Shown: positions 31,801 through 41,205, counted from the first letter of the stretch. The stretch is 64,000 nucleotides of DNA from JAGWAJ01 sp026707615 (GCA_965207595.1 CBDBMW010000006.1:152236-216235), one strand, 5' to 3'. The notes: a model not told the origin generated them from the letters alone. Numbers and translations: made by a program.

Positions 31801-33213
31801 TCCAAGTGGTCCACCGGGTCCACGTCGGCGCCGGCGTTCGCGTAGGCGAATCCAACGTCGAGGCCGAGCCGCCGGGCCGCGGCCTCCGCCGCCGACTTTC
31901 GCTCCACCCGCCCCGCCATCGCCAGCTTCAGCGCCGACCAGCGTGAGCCATCCCTCGACTCCGCCGCGCGGAGGATGCGGCCGATCGCGGCGTCGTCGAG
32001 CCCGGCCTCGCGCGCCGCCGCCACGACCGGCTCGGCCTTCGCCGTTTGGTTCTCGAGGGCCCTAAGCTCGTCCGCGTCCCCTTCCCGTGCACGCCGATAC
32101 ACGGCATCGACATCGACGAACGCGCCGCGGGCCGCGACCTCCGCCGCCGACTTCCGCTGCACGTGCTCCGCCGTCGCGTCCTCGATGGCCATCGAGCCGG
32201 TACCGGCCCGACGGTCCTCCGCTCCTCTATAGATGTCGTGGAGCCGTTGGTTGCCGAGGCCCTCACTTCGCGCCTTGGCCCAGAGATCGTTCAACCGTGC
32301 GAGGCTGGGTACGGGATTCGTGCCGCGGCGTCGGGCGTCCGCCATGAACGAGTTGCCGTCGACGGAGAGGCCGATCTCACGCGAGCGTTCGACCTGTTCG
32401 CCGTACACCTCGGTCGACTCGACGACGGCCGTCCACCCGAGGTCGGCATCGTCCGGCTCGGTCGTGGCCCGGATGTCGGCGATCAGGTCGTCGTCGAAGC
32501 CAAGGCGCAGTGCCGCATCGCGGATTTCGTGACGCCGAATCTCCGTCGCGTCGACCAGCGCGACCACCGAAACCGGGTCGTTGGCGTCCGCAGCGGTGAC
32601 CAGCTCTTCGTCGACGCCAGCGTCTCGCGCGGCCGCAACCGTCGCGCGCAGATGCTCCTTCATCTCTCCGTCGATGTGCTCGAGGTCCGCTCGCAGGTGT
32701 GCTGCTCGCGCGTCCCGGGCGCGGGCCAGGTCACCGCGGATTGTCGGCTGTTCGTTGCGCCCGGGCCGTCCGCGCTCGATGGCCGACGCCGTCGGTCCGA
32801 TGTGCAGGCCGGGGGGATGGCGCCGCAGCTGTTCCGCGGTCTCGTGGTCGCCGATCGCCTCGGCGCGCGCGATCCGGTCCCGATGGCTCGCAGCCGTCAC
32901 GCGCTCGGTACGGCCCGCCCGTTCGAGCGCGCCGTTGACCAGCTCTTCGTACCTCCGGCGCACGTTGGGCAGCCACTCGTGACCCTTCAGGCTGCGCTCC
33001 TTCGGCGCGCCCCCGGCAGCCGGATCCTTCCTGTTCGCCCGCCGGAACCAGCGCTCGGGAAGGCGCCGGATGCGGTCGTTGATGCGCTCGAGGAACACCA
33101 AGTGCCAGTGGCGGTTCCGGGGCTCCCCCGGCGCCACGGGCCGCCCCGCGTGGATCGCCCACACGAACGGAAGGCCCGCCGCGGCCACCGCGTCCGCCAT
33201 TGCGCGCATCAGC
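28812..33213 (-). pseudogene. MobA/MobL-type relaxase body with long helical repeats, decayed
   Basis: Starting at the junction with tnsC, the frame shows a MobA/MobL relaxase core: LPFVWAIHAGRP, NRHWHLVFLERIND (HxH intact), RWFRRANRKDP and ERVTAASHRDRIARAEAIGD. The N-terminal part, which would carry the catalytic Tyr, is absent. The following 1200 codons hold helical repeats (ERVERKSAAEAAAR, ADELEALEDECAEAEPVVAA, AREAGVDDAEIGRILREADS) and a charged C-terminal region. The reading is broken by a missing G near 31270 and by shifts near 30490 and 29890; the last frame stops at 28812. It was once part of a very large conjugation protein. Confidence 0.65.
30950..32270 (-). repeat. Tandem protein-coding repeats, about 490-bp period
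   Basis: Blocks containing GSGWAAL, KSAAEAAAR, FVDVDAVYRRAREG and DIYRGAE recur near 31100-31260, 31590-31750 and 32080-32240, a spacing of about 490 bases, with half-unit similarity in between. The DNA copies are visibly similar. Unequal recombination here could change protein length. Confidence 0.6.
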
Positions 33214-33749
33214 TCGATCTGCAGCTGATTGCAGAGCCGCTTGATCGCGTTCATGACCTCGGACTGCCGCCGGGCGCTGCCGGCCAGTAGCGAGTGCAGC
33301 TCGTCGATGATCAACATCCTCGTGCTGCACTGCCGCAGCAGGTGAAGGACCTGGTAACCGAGCTGGACGGCCGGTGCCGTCAGCCGGTACGGCGCCTTGA
33401 ATTCCTCAAGAATCGACAGGTAGAGCGCCTTCTCGTCGGCCGAAGGTGGCGCCTCGGCCACGATCACCGGCTTCACCGGCTTGTTGTCGTCGTTCGCGAA
33501 CGGCTGGCCGTACTCCTCCTGAAACCGCTTGATGATACCGGTCTTGCCGTTGTTCGACTTGCTCACGATCAGGAGGTTCCCCATCCGGGTCCGCTTAGGC
33601 ATCACTAAAAGGCGCAGGAGCCTCTTGCGGATCTCTTCCGCGGCGGGGTAGGGCAAGAGGACCTCCCGGTCGACAAAAGCGAGCCGCTCGCGGTCGCTAA
33701 GGCCCAAGACGTGCCGGTACTGTGGGGCCACGTGCTCGTACGTGGTCAT
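33214..33749 (-). pseudogene. tnsC: TnsC/TniB-like ATPase, 3' half lost
   Basis: MTTYEHVAPQYRHVLGLSDR, YPAAEEIRKRLLRLL, RMGNLLIVSKSNNGKTGIIK (Walker A with Ser in place of the first Gly) and RMLIIDELHSLLAGSARRQS (Walker B) define the AAA ATPase of Tn7/Tn5053-like transposons. At NAIKRLCNQLQI the protein should continue with sensor motifs; instead it runs straight in frame into relaxase sequence (ELMRAMADAVAAAG). The junction is at about 33214. The start ATG overlaps the tnsB stop (ATGA), the normal transposon gene order. Confidence 0.8.
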
Positions 33750-35298
33750 CGCGGGCCCCCGAAGCTCGGTGGCCGCTCGTCGTACAGCTCCTCGACGGCT
33801 CCGGTGCGCTCCGTGCCCGGACGCCCCCCCGGTCGTCGGCGCAGCCTCGGCCTGACGCTTTCGGGCATGCTCCGTGCGGCGCTGCGCCCTGCGGCGCGCC
33901 TTCGTCTTGCGCTCCGCCCCCTCAACGTCCTCGCGTACCTCCCGGACGGCGTCAAGCACCTGCTCCGGGTTCGCGTGTTTCAGTCCCTCCTCCTTCAGCC
34001 GCCGCCGGGCTTCCCGGTACTCCCAAACGCTCGTCGGAGGGAACGCGCGGTCGGCGGTCGGGATCTCGACGTACTGCTCGAGATCCGGGTGGCACAGCCA
34101 CACTCTGCTGACGTCGCGCGGGTCGCGACGGAAGGAGCTTGCGCGGGCGCTGCGGGTCCCCGGGATCGCGCGCTCCGATCCACGGCTGCACTGCGTCCGC
34201 GTAGTACCGCAAGTTGTCGATACTCACGCCGGCGCGCTGGACGGTACGTTCGAACCGCGGGAGGAAGTGGAGCAGCACCTCCCCGTCCGGTTTCGGTGGC
34301 ATCCCCACGCCCGGGGTGTCGTCCGCCCCCGAAGATCGCCAGCTTCCACTTGGCGAGGGGCGCCATCCCGATTTCGGAATGCTCTCGCTGGTGGTAGATC
34401 TTGCAGATGGTCTTGATCAGCCAGTTCTCGAACTCGGTGAAGGTCAGCGCCGCGTCCCTCTCGGCGTCGTGCTCCCCCTTCTCGGCGACCGACGAGTACG
34501 TGGTCCCCGGAAGCTCATGGACCTCCTTCATCAGCGCTCCGACCAGCCGCTCGATGTGCCCTCCGTACTCCGGGCGCTTGACGGGTCGGTACTCGACCGC
34601 TATCTGCTTGTCCTTGCAGGATTTCTGGAAGTTGTTCGACCGGAACTCCCCGCCGTTGTCGACGTGGATCGTGCCGGGCAATCCCCAGACGGGCCATTCG
34701 GCCTCGATCCCCCGCCCCACCAGCATCGCGTCCTTGGCCAGCACTGAGTGCGCGACACACAGCGCGACGGAGGTTTCCGAGGGTCGTCGAGGGCGACGTG
34801 GTACCCGGTGATCATGCGGGTGAAGACGTCGATGGCAACCGTGATCCACGGTCGCCCAATCGGCTTCCGGTGCACGTCGTCGACCAGGATGATGTTTACG
34901 GGCGTGTGGTCGATCTGCACGTACGCGAGCGGAGAGTCCGCGTTGGAGAACTTCCCAGGCGCAGGCGCGTACATGGCTCGCGCCTTCTCCCGGAACCCCC
35001 GCCGGCGGAGCCGCTCGTGTTCGGGGATCTGCGCGATCCGAGCCCGTATCGTCGACGCGGCTGGGGCTTTGATGCCTCTGTCCCGGCACCGGATCTTGAC
35101 CTCGAGGACCGTCTTCTCGGTGCTGGGCCGTCTCTTCTTCAAATAGAAGGTGTCGATCACCTCGGTGATGACCCTCTCGGCGTGTACTGGCATGCGGCTC
35201 TTCCCTCGCGTCCAGCCGCGCTTCCTCGGGATCAGCGCCGTCAGACAATTGACGGTGCTGTAGCGCCGGATCCAGCGGTACAGCGTCGCAGTGTCCAC
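33746..35298 (-). pseudogene. tnsB: TnsB-like DDE transposase, several frameshifts
   Basis: From a GTG at 35298 the first frame gives TATLYRWIRRYS, KKRRPSTEKTVLEVKIRCRD and YVQIDHTPVNIILVDDVHRK (first catalytic Asp). After a shift near 34780, TIHVDNGGEFRSNNFQ and GHIERLVGALMKEVH supply the second Asp and the Glu. Further shifts near 34320 and 34150 lead to PKPDGEVLLHFLPRFERTVQ, then VWLCHPDLEQYVEI, and the gene ends at 33746. About 515 residues in all. TnsB binds transposon ends and joins the 3' strands. All catalytic residues survive, but the frame breaks make it inactive. Confidence 0.8.
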
Positions 35299-35955
35299 TG
35301 TGGCGCCTGCTCGCCACGAGGCGGATCGACTGCGACGTCTCGCGGCCGCTCAACGACGACGTAGAGTTTTGGATTCCGGCCGATGAGTGCGATGCCGATG
35401 CTGCGCTGGTCGGCTGCGACCAGCTCGTCGACGAGGTAGCGCATGCGCGCCGAGCCGAGTCGGCGGATCTGCTCGATGAGCCAGTCGCCATCGTCGGGGT
35501 CGAACCGCATCCTGCGGTAGCGCTGCAGGAACTTGATATTGTCGAGCGTGACATCCCGGATCCGCGACTCGTCGTGGACACGGAACGTCCACCCCCGGAT
35601 CCTTGGCTGCCCGGATGGCGGCACGCCATTTCGGGCTCCAGCGGCGCCAGTGCTGGCGCCATTGAGCTTCCGGCTTCACTTCAACCAGCTTCGGCTTGGT
35701 GAACTCCGGGTAGGCCCGGTTGCCGAGCCGGTAGATCACCAGGAAGTCGGGCGTGTACGTCGCGCTCCGGCCTCGTGATGTCCGGAACGGAATCCGGAGC
35801 GGCTGAGCTACCACGTCGGCGACGTGACTCCGTACGGATCAGGAAGTCCGCTCGAGGGTCGACTCGAACGGGATCGCGCCCTGCCTGCGGAACGGGTAGA
35901 CGCCTGAGACGCTCCGCCTAGTGGGTCCGATTCTGCGTTGCGGCCGAAGATCCAT
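35241..35955 (-). pseudogene. tnsA: TnsA-like endonuclease, frameshifted
   Basis: An ATG at 35955 opens MDLRPQRRIGPTRRSVSGVY and IPFESTLERT, then meets a TGA near 35850. Other frames continue with VVAQPLRIPFRTSRGRSATY, TPDFLVIY and PKLVEVKPEAQW (the Asp and ExK of the TnsA nuclease), and finally WTFRVHDESRIRDVTLDNIK and FLQRYRRMRFDP to 35241. TnsA makes the 5' cuts that allow cut-and-paste transposition of Tn7-like elements. At least three shifts are needed to restore it. The tail overlaps the tnsB start as in functional clusters. Confidence 0.75.
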
Positions 35956-36179
35956 AGTGGCTCTGTGTCGCCGCGAGGTTTTCACCGGCAAGCGTTAGCT
36001 CGTCGTTCAATTGTACCCCCACCTTCTCCCGTTGTTCGCCACCGTCGGCGGCCGATCTGCGGCGCCGCAAGCCGCTCGTCGCGCAACGGCGAGTCGAGGT
36101 CGCCAAGACGCGAGGGTGACCGGGGACCGGTAGGGCACGTCCGGCGGGCGCTGCCTCGGTCAATCTTTCGCGGCGCTCG

Positions 36180-36475
36180 TCAACTCGTTGACGCACCCGA
36201 TCGAATCTCAACCACCAGGGCCTGTGAACCCCAGAAGCGCCCGTCCGTCACGCAGCACGGAGCGTCGAACAGTTCGGGCACGCGGCTGTGGCGTTCGATC
36301 CACGTCCGCGCCGGTCGCGAGATCCAGCCCGTCAAGTCCAGGATGCGTTGATGGTCCTCAAGCAAGCGCCGCTCGAAGATGGGCTCGTGGTGGGCGATCC
36401 GGTTGCGAATCCGCCGCAGGTCGTTCAGGAGTCTCACCGCCGAACGTCGGCTGCAGCTGCACCCAAAATCGCTCG
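36180..36475 (-). pseudogene. Abi-like protein C-terminal remnant
   Basis: FWVQLQPTFGG, then after a shift LRRIRNRIAHHEPIFERRLL and HQRILDLTGWISRPARTWIE. The RNRIAHHEP block is characteristic of Abi-like abortive-infection proteins near their C-terminus, with an Arg-His catalytic-type cluster like that of HEPN domains. The N-terminal two thirds are missing, because the neighbouring DUF4145-like stop lies directly upstream at 36477. Confidence 0.5.
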
Positions 36476-36476
36476 G

Positions 36477-37298
36477 TCACGTCGTCCGCGATCGGGTGTG
36501 CACCTTTTCGACGATCGTGCGGGTGCGCAGGAGAAGCTCCCATGGATTCCCAACGTCGTGATCGGCATGATGGAGAACGGCGTTGGCCTTCTGCCGAATC
36601 CCGTGCGCCATGCCGCGCAACTCCTTCGGCAGCACGCCGGCTCGGACCGCGGCGTCGATCAGGGGTTTGAGCCCATCGGGCTCGCCGCTCTGCATCCGCT
36701 CTTCCATCAGGCTCGACGGTGGGACCCGTTGATTCAACGAGTCCTCCAACGCGGTCCGACAGACCGCCACACAAGCCCGGTAGAGGCCGAACAGGTAGCA
36801 GCGCGTTGCCTCCTGCAGCAGGTCCATCGTCTGTCGCTCTGCCCAACCCACGATCGGTGGAGCCTCGAACACGAAGGTCTTGGTGCTGATGCGCTCAAGG
36901 ATGTCGACGAGCTGGTAAGCGTAGTGAAAATCGGTGTTCATCGCGCCGCCCTCGTCCGAGAGCCGCCTCACCTTCTCGGTCAGCTCTCGGTGTTCGGGCT
37001 CGACGCCTCTCTCTCTCGCCGTGGCGAAAACGCCGGCGATGTTCACGGCGAGAAGGCGCTTCTGGACTTCTTCGGCGGCTTCCTCCGCCGACGCGTAGAA
37101 GGCCGCCCCCTTCCCAATTACGACTGTGTGCGCAGGCTGGGCGCCTCCGTCGCCGATGAACTGCACACAGCCGGCGTTCATCTGATCCAGAATCCAACGC
37201 AGCACGCGATGCAGCCGGCCCTGCGGCAGGGGGTCGGTCTCCCCACGCGGCCACCATCCTTGCTCCCCGGACTCGAATGTCATTTTCTCGACTCTCAT
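36477..37298 (-). CDS. DUF4145-like protein, 273 aa
   Basis: The C-terminal half matches the DUF4145 pattern: EATRCYLFGLYRACVAVCRT then ALEDSLNQRVPP, LIDAAVRAGVLPKELRGMAH and IRQKANAVLHHADHD. Such domains occur near restriction and abortive-infection genes and are related to HEPN-type folds. The N-terminal half (TFESGEQGWWPRGET, INVRRV-free) is not recognised. I prefer the ATG at 37298 (MRVEKMTFESG), which has a GGAGAA-like site upstream; an ATG at 37355 is possible. It abuts the Abi-like remnant on the same strand. Confidence 0.6.
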   Translation of the reverse strand: MRVEKMTFESGEQGWWPRGETDPLPQGRLHRVLRWILDQMNAGCVQFIGDGGAQPAHTVVIGKGAAFYASAEEAAEEVQKRLLAVNIAGVFATARERGVEPEHRELTEKVRRLSDEGGAMNTDFHYAYQLVDILERISTKTFVFEAPPIVGWAERQTMDLLQEATRCYLFGLYRACVAVCRTALEDSLNQRVPPSSLMEERMQSGEPDGLKPLIDAAVRAGVLPKELRGMAHGIRQKANAVLHHADHDVGNPWELLLRTRTIVEKVHTRSRTT

Positions 37299-37553
37299 AA
37301 ACCCGTCCAGTTCTCCGAAACTCCTTCGCGCCTGGCTTGGTCTCTTCTCGGCCAAGGCGCCACCGCCAGCCTCCGCGGCCTAGTCGTGGCGGCAAGCCCC
37401 GGTCCGCTGAAACACTGGAGCGCTGGCGTCCGGACCGTCGCCCCGACCCACCTGTCAGGGAGGCCGACCCGCCGCCTCGCCTTGCTGAAGGTTGAGCACG
37501 AGGTCGAGCGGCTGGCACGCGGACGGAGTGGCCATGGAGTGGGCATTAGGATA

Positions 37554-37569
37554 CATAACGTTGGTTATG
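37554..37569. promoter_or_regulatory. Inverted repeat upstream of the repeat-bearing recombinase
   Basis: CATAAC-GTTG-GTTATG is a perfect 6-base-arm inverted repeat in a locally AT-rich stretch, 13 bases before the ATG at 37583. A TATGATAC/GCTATAG stretch next to it could serve as a -10 element. It is probably an operator or recombinase binding site. Confidence 0.45.
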
Positions 37570-37582
37570 ATACGCTATAGCC

Positions 37583-39373
37583 ATGAGACAACGTGATTGG
37601 CTCTTGACACAGGCGGACCGATTCCGCGACTTGGCGGAGCAGCTCCGGGACTCCCCCGCGATGCGCGCCGTCGAGCAGCTCCGGGACTCCCCCGCGATGC
37701 GCGCCGTCGAGCAGCTCCGGGACTCCCCCGCGATGCGCGCCGTCGAGCAGCTCCGGGACTCCCCCGCGATGCGCGCCGTCGAGCAGCTCCGGGACTCCCC
37801 CGCGATGCGCGCCGTCGAGCAGCTCCGGGACTCCCCCGCGATGCGCGCCGTCGAGCAGCTCCGGGACTCCCCCGCGATGCGCGCCGTCGAGCAGCTCCGG
37901 GACTCCCCCGCGATGCGCGCCGTCGAGCAGCTCCGGGACTCCCCCGCGATGCGCGCCGTCGAGCAGCTCCGGGACTCCCCCGCGATGCGCGCCGTCGAGC
38001 AGCTCCGGGACTCCCCCGCGATGCGCGCCGTCGAGCAGTTGCGAACGATGCCACCGCTGCCCTCCCAGCTGTTCGGGGCGGCGTGGGACGAACGTCTCGA
38101 CGCCGCCGTGAGTCGGTTGGAGCGCGCTCCCGACATCATCGCTGAAGCACCGGAGCCGGAGCAGGCAGCCGCAGAACTAGCGACCGATGCCGAACTCGTG
38201 CGAGACGCAGCGAGCCCCGAGGCACGGGAAGGGGTCAACACGTGGACGCAATTGTTCTGGCTCTGGCTCCTTGAGAAGCTCTTCGTTGATCCGGCGATAG
38301 ACGCCGCACGGGAGGCGGCATTGCCCGTACTGATCGCGGCGCTTCTGGTCGTGATTCAGCCGCCTGATCCGCCGCCAGCGCCGGACCTGCCAACAACGCA
38401 GGAGTTCGCCCCAGCGACGACCGCCCTACAGGTGCCAAGCGATTGGGCAGTCGGGGGTCTACCAGCAATCGTCCAACGAGCCGGGCCGACGGCCATTGAG
38501 CGCGTGGTCGAGTTCTTCTCGGCCGAGATCGCCAACCCGAGTACCCGGACGGCATACGCCAACGCGGTAGCGCGGTTCTTCAACTGGTGCGACAACCGCG
38601 GGCTATCACTCGACCAAGTCTCGCGCGCCACCATCGCCGACTACGTTGAGGAACTCCAGAGCACGTATCGCGGGTCCACAGCCAAGCAGCACCTCGCCGC
38701 CATCCGGCGGTTGTTCGACTGGCTCGTAATCGGCCAAGTGGTGCCGTCGAATCCGGCCGCAACGGTCCGTGGAGCCACCTCCGTCATGGCGCCGGGCAAG
38801 ACACCGATCCTGCAACCTGCTGGCGTGCGACTGCTGTTCGACTCGGTCGACACGTCCTCGATCGGAGGTCTGCGCGACCGCGCGCTGCTCGGGGTGATGA
38901 TCTACAGCTTCGCCCGGGTGTCGGCCATCGTGAGCATGGATGTCGACGACTACTACCAGCAAGGCGAGCGCCGCCGACTGCGCTTGCGAGTGGAGGGCGA
39001 GAACCACGAGCTTCCGGTGCACCATGAAGCGGAGGCCTATCTCAACGCGTATCTCGAGGTTGCCCGGCTCGCTGTCGGGCCAAGTTCGCCGCTATGGCGC
39101 TCACTGACGAGGACTCGAGAGCTCAGCGAACGTCGGATGAGCAGAGTTGACGTGCTCCGAATGATCAAGCGGCGTTCCAAGACCTCTGCGCTCGGCGATG
39201 CAGTGAGTTGCCGCACGCTCCGCGCATCTGGGATCACGGCGTACCTCCTCGCCGGAGGCACCCTCGAACGCGCGCAGGCGATCGCTGGGCATGCGAGCAT
39301 CCGCACCACTCAGCTCTACGACCGAACGGCAGTAGCAGTCACGGTCGAGGACATCGAGCGGATCAGGATCTGA
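37583..39373 (+). CDS. Tyrosine recombinase with repeat region and membrane-like segment, 596 aa
   Basis: Residues 19-150 are eleven perfect copies of a 12-residue helical unit (EQLRDSPAMRAV). Around 228-260 a hydrophobic segment appears (LFWLWLLEKLF, ALPVLIAALLVVI) before a Pro-rich linker. From about 295 the protein is a XerC/D-type recombinase: an N-terminal SAM-like domain (STRTAYANAVARFFNWC), the catalytic Arg in YSFARVSAI, CRTLRASGIT where HxxR is usual (the His is Arg), and AGHASIRTTQLYDR with the catalytic Tyr. Such an N-terminal extension is unusual for an integrase. The frame is continuous, so the fusion is genuine at DNA level. Confidence 0.8.
   Translation: MRQRDWLLTQADRFRDLAEQLRDSPAMRAVEQLRDSPAMRAVEQLRDSPAMRAVEQLRDSPAMRAVEQLRDSPAMRAVEQLRDSPAMRAVEQLRDSPAMRAVEQLRDSPAMRAVEQLRDSPAMRAVEQLRDSPAMRAVEQLRDSPAMRAVEQLRTMPPLPSQLFGAAWDERLDAAVSRLERAPDIIAEAPEPEQAAAELATDAELVRDAASPEAREGVNTWTQLFWLWLLEKLFVDPAIDAAREAALPVLIAALLVVIQPPDPPPAPDLPTTQEFAPATTALQVPSDWAVGGLPAIVQRAGPTAIERVVEFFSAEIANPSTRTAYANAVARFFNWCDNRGLSLDQVSRATIADYVEELQSTYRGSTAKQHLAAIRRLFDWLVIGQVVPSNPAATVRGATSVMAPGKTPILQPAGVRLLFDSVDTSSIGGLRDRALLGVMIYSFARVSAIVSMDVDDYYQQGERRRLRLRVEGENHELPVHHEAEAYLNAYLEVARLAVGPSSPLWRSLTRTRELSERRMSRVDVLRMIKRRSKTSALGDAVSCRTLRASGITAYLLAGGTLERAQAIAGHASIRTTQLYDRTAVAVTVEDIERIRI
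37637..38032 (+). repeat. Eleven perfect 36-bp direct repeats inside a gene
   Basis: The unit starts GAGCAGCTCCGGGACTCCCC and repeats 11 times without a mismatch, ending at 38032 where a diverged partial unit follows. The period is a multiple of three, so copy-number changes keep the recombinase frame. Perfect identity means recent expansion or active homogenisation. There are no spacers, so it is not a CRISPR array. Confidence 0.95.
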
Positions 39374-39425
39374 CCGCGTCGAACGCGCAGCTGGCGAGCT
39401 ACTGCCCCCTCGGAAGGCCGTTACC

Positions 39426-39560
39426 GCAGTCGCAGCTATTGGCAGCAAGCGTGGCGCAGTCGCAGAATATTGGCTCGCATAGTCGCAACTAATCGGCCTC
39501 CAGGACCTGCGCCGGCTGCCTGAATCTGCCCGGAATAGCGCGCCCCGAGTCGCATCCATT
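39426..39560. repeat. Short direct repeats between the recombinase and istB remnant
   Basis: CAGTCGCAGCTATTGGC, CAGTCGCAGAATATTGGC, TAGTCGCAACTAATCGGC and a weaker GAGTCGCATCCATTCT recur at roughly 28, 24 and 66 bases. Ordered repeats like these are typical of transposon or integrase arm sites. They could be the right end of the element that carries the recombinase at 37583. Confidence 0.45.
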
Positions 39561-39576
39561 CTCATTCCCGACACTG

Positions 39577-40095
39577 ATGCCGGCCGCGATCGCCGAGCCC
39601 CCGCATCTGGCCGCGGACCTGAAGACGCTGTGCCTGTCGACGGTCGCGGCGCAGTGGCGGCCGCGGGCCGAGCAGGCTGCCCGCCAGCGTCAGGCGCCGG
39701 CCGACTACCTGGCGCAGCTGGTCCATCTGGAGGTGACCGGCCGCCGCGAGCGCCGCATCCAACGCCGCATCCAGGAGGCCCGCTTCCCGATGCTGAAGAC
39801 GCTGGACGCCTTCGCGTTAGAGGAGCAGCCCGAGCTCGATCGCGACGCGGTCCTACAGGTCTTCGACTGCCGCTTCGTCGCCGACGCCGCCAACGTCGTG
39901 TTCGTCGGCGGCGTCGGTACGGGGAAGACGCATCTGTCCATCGCGTTGGGGATGGCCTGCTGCCAGCACGACTACCGGGTGCGGTTCGTGACCGTGGCCG
40001 AACTGGTCACCTCGCTCGTCGAGGCGCAGCGGCAGGGCCGGCTCGCCCGCAAGCTCGCGCAACCCGCCCGCTTCGACGTCGTCATCGTCGACTAA
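39577..40095 (+). pseudogene. istB: IS21-family istB, cut at Walker B
   Basis: The first 172 codons are nearly identical to the complete istB at 47573-48358 (HLAADLKTLCLSTVAAQWRP, Walker A GGVGTGKTHLSIALG). The frame ends at VVIVD followed by TAA, where the intact copy reads VVIIDELGYVPL. The TAA belongs to the end of the RIT element at 40093. No istA precedes it; homology to the intact element stops at about the start codon, so the 5' side was lost in another event. IstB is the AAA+ helper of IS21 transposase. Confidence 0.9.
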
Positions 40096-40185
40096 TGTTG
40101 AGTGATCAGTAATGTGGAGACGCGGCGGAGAACGGCGCTCCCCCAAGTACGAGAGGGTCGCCGGACTCCACATTACCGATGGGCC

Positions 40186-41205
40186 TCAGAGCGCCTCGAG
40201 CCATTCCAGCACGGACGTGTCGGTGCGCCACAGGACCGGCCCGGTAGCGGCGCGGGCGGTGGGGCGGGCCTTCGCGAGAGCTTGGCGCTTCATGTCGAGG
40301 TCGACGGTGGCGTACCGGTGCGTGGTCGTGACGCTGGCGTGACCGAGCCACTGGCTGATTGTGACGATGTCGACGCCGGCACGGAGCAGGTGGACCGCCG
40401 TGCTGTGCCGCATGCTGTGGGGATGGAGGCGCTTGGTGCGGAGGGTCGGCACGCTGGCCTGGGCGCGGGTGCAGTACTTCTGCAAGAGGTAGCGGACGCC
40501 GAATCGGGTCAGCCGCATTCCGCGGTGATTGCGGAAGACCGGCTCGTCGGACTGCAGCTCGTGTCCCCGTTCGGCCAGCAGGGCACGCAGCAGGTCGGCG
40601 GTCTGGGGCCACAAGGGGCAGACTCGTTCCTTCCGTCCCTTGCCGTGCAGGTGGACCTGCGCCGGTGCGTCCAGCCGCAGGTCGGCGACGCACAGGGCGA
40701 CGATCTCCTGGACGCGGGCACCGGTGTTGAACATCGTGGCGAGGAGCGCGTAGTCGCGGCGGCCGTCGACGGAGCGGCGATCGACGACGCCCAGAATGGC
40801 CTCGATCTCCTCGTGCTCGAGGTAGTCCACGGTGCGGCTGCCGGTCCGCTTGAACGGGACGGCGAGGACGCGTTGACAGTGCGCGAGCCGTGCGGGGTAC
40901 TCCATGGCGCAGTACCGGAAGAACGCGTGGATCGCGGCGAGGCGCACATTGCGGGTGGCGACGCTGTTGTGCCGGTCGAGCTCCAGGTACTGAAGGAATG
41001 CGAGGACCGACTGGGGCCCGAGGTCGTCGAGCTCGAGCTGGATGACGGACCGCTGCGACCGGGTTGCGACGAAGCGCAGCAAGAGCACGAGGCTGTCCCG
41101 ATAGCTCCGGATGGTATGGGGACTCGTCCCCCGCACCCGGGGCAGGTGGTCGGCGAAGAACGCCCGGAGGGCTCGCGCGAGGTCGTTCGGCCCGGCGACG
41201 GTCAT
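40186..41205 (-). CDS. RIT tyrosine recombinase 3, 339 aa
   Basis: Third gene of the trio. The N-terminal core-binding domain is RGTSPHTIRSYRDSLVLLLR. Catalytic residues are visible in MFNTGARVQEIVAL (Arg), HPHSMRHSTAVHLL (His and Arg), LGHASVTTTHRYATV (His and Tyr) and the Lys turn HLHGKGRKERVCPL. The ATG at 41205 overlaps the stop of recombinase 2 by ATGA, so translation is coupled. The three proteins of RIT elements are thought to act together. The sequence is intact. Confidence 0.93.
   Translation of the reverse strand: MTVAGPNDLARALRAFFADHLPRVRGTSPHTIRSYRDSLVLLLRFVATRSQRSVIQLELDDLGPQSVLAFLQYLELDRHNSVATRNVRLAAIHAFFRYCAMEYPARLAHCQRVLAVPFKRTGSRTVDYLEHEEIEAILGVVDRRSVDGRRDYALLATMFNTGARVQEIVALCVADLRLDAPAQVHLHGKGRKERVCPLWPQTADLLRALLAERGHELQSDEPVFRNHRGMRLTRFGVRYLLQKYCTRAQASVPTLRTKRLHPHSMRHSTAVHLLRAGVDIVTISQWLGHASVTTTHRYATVDLDMKRQALAKARPTARAATGPVLWRTDTSVLEWLEAL

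Noticed and set aside
37637..38032. CRISPR array
   Set aside because: The 36-bp units are contiguous with no spacers and lie inside an open recombinase gene.
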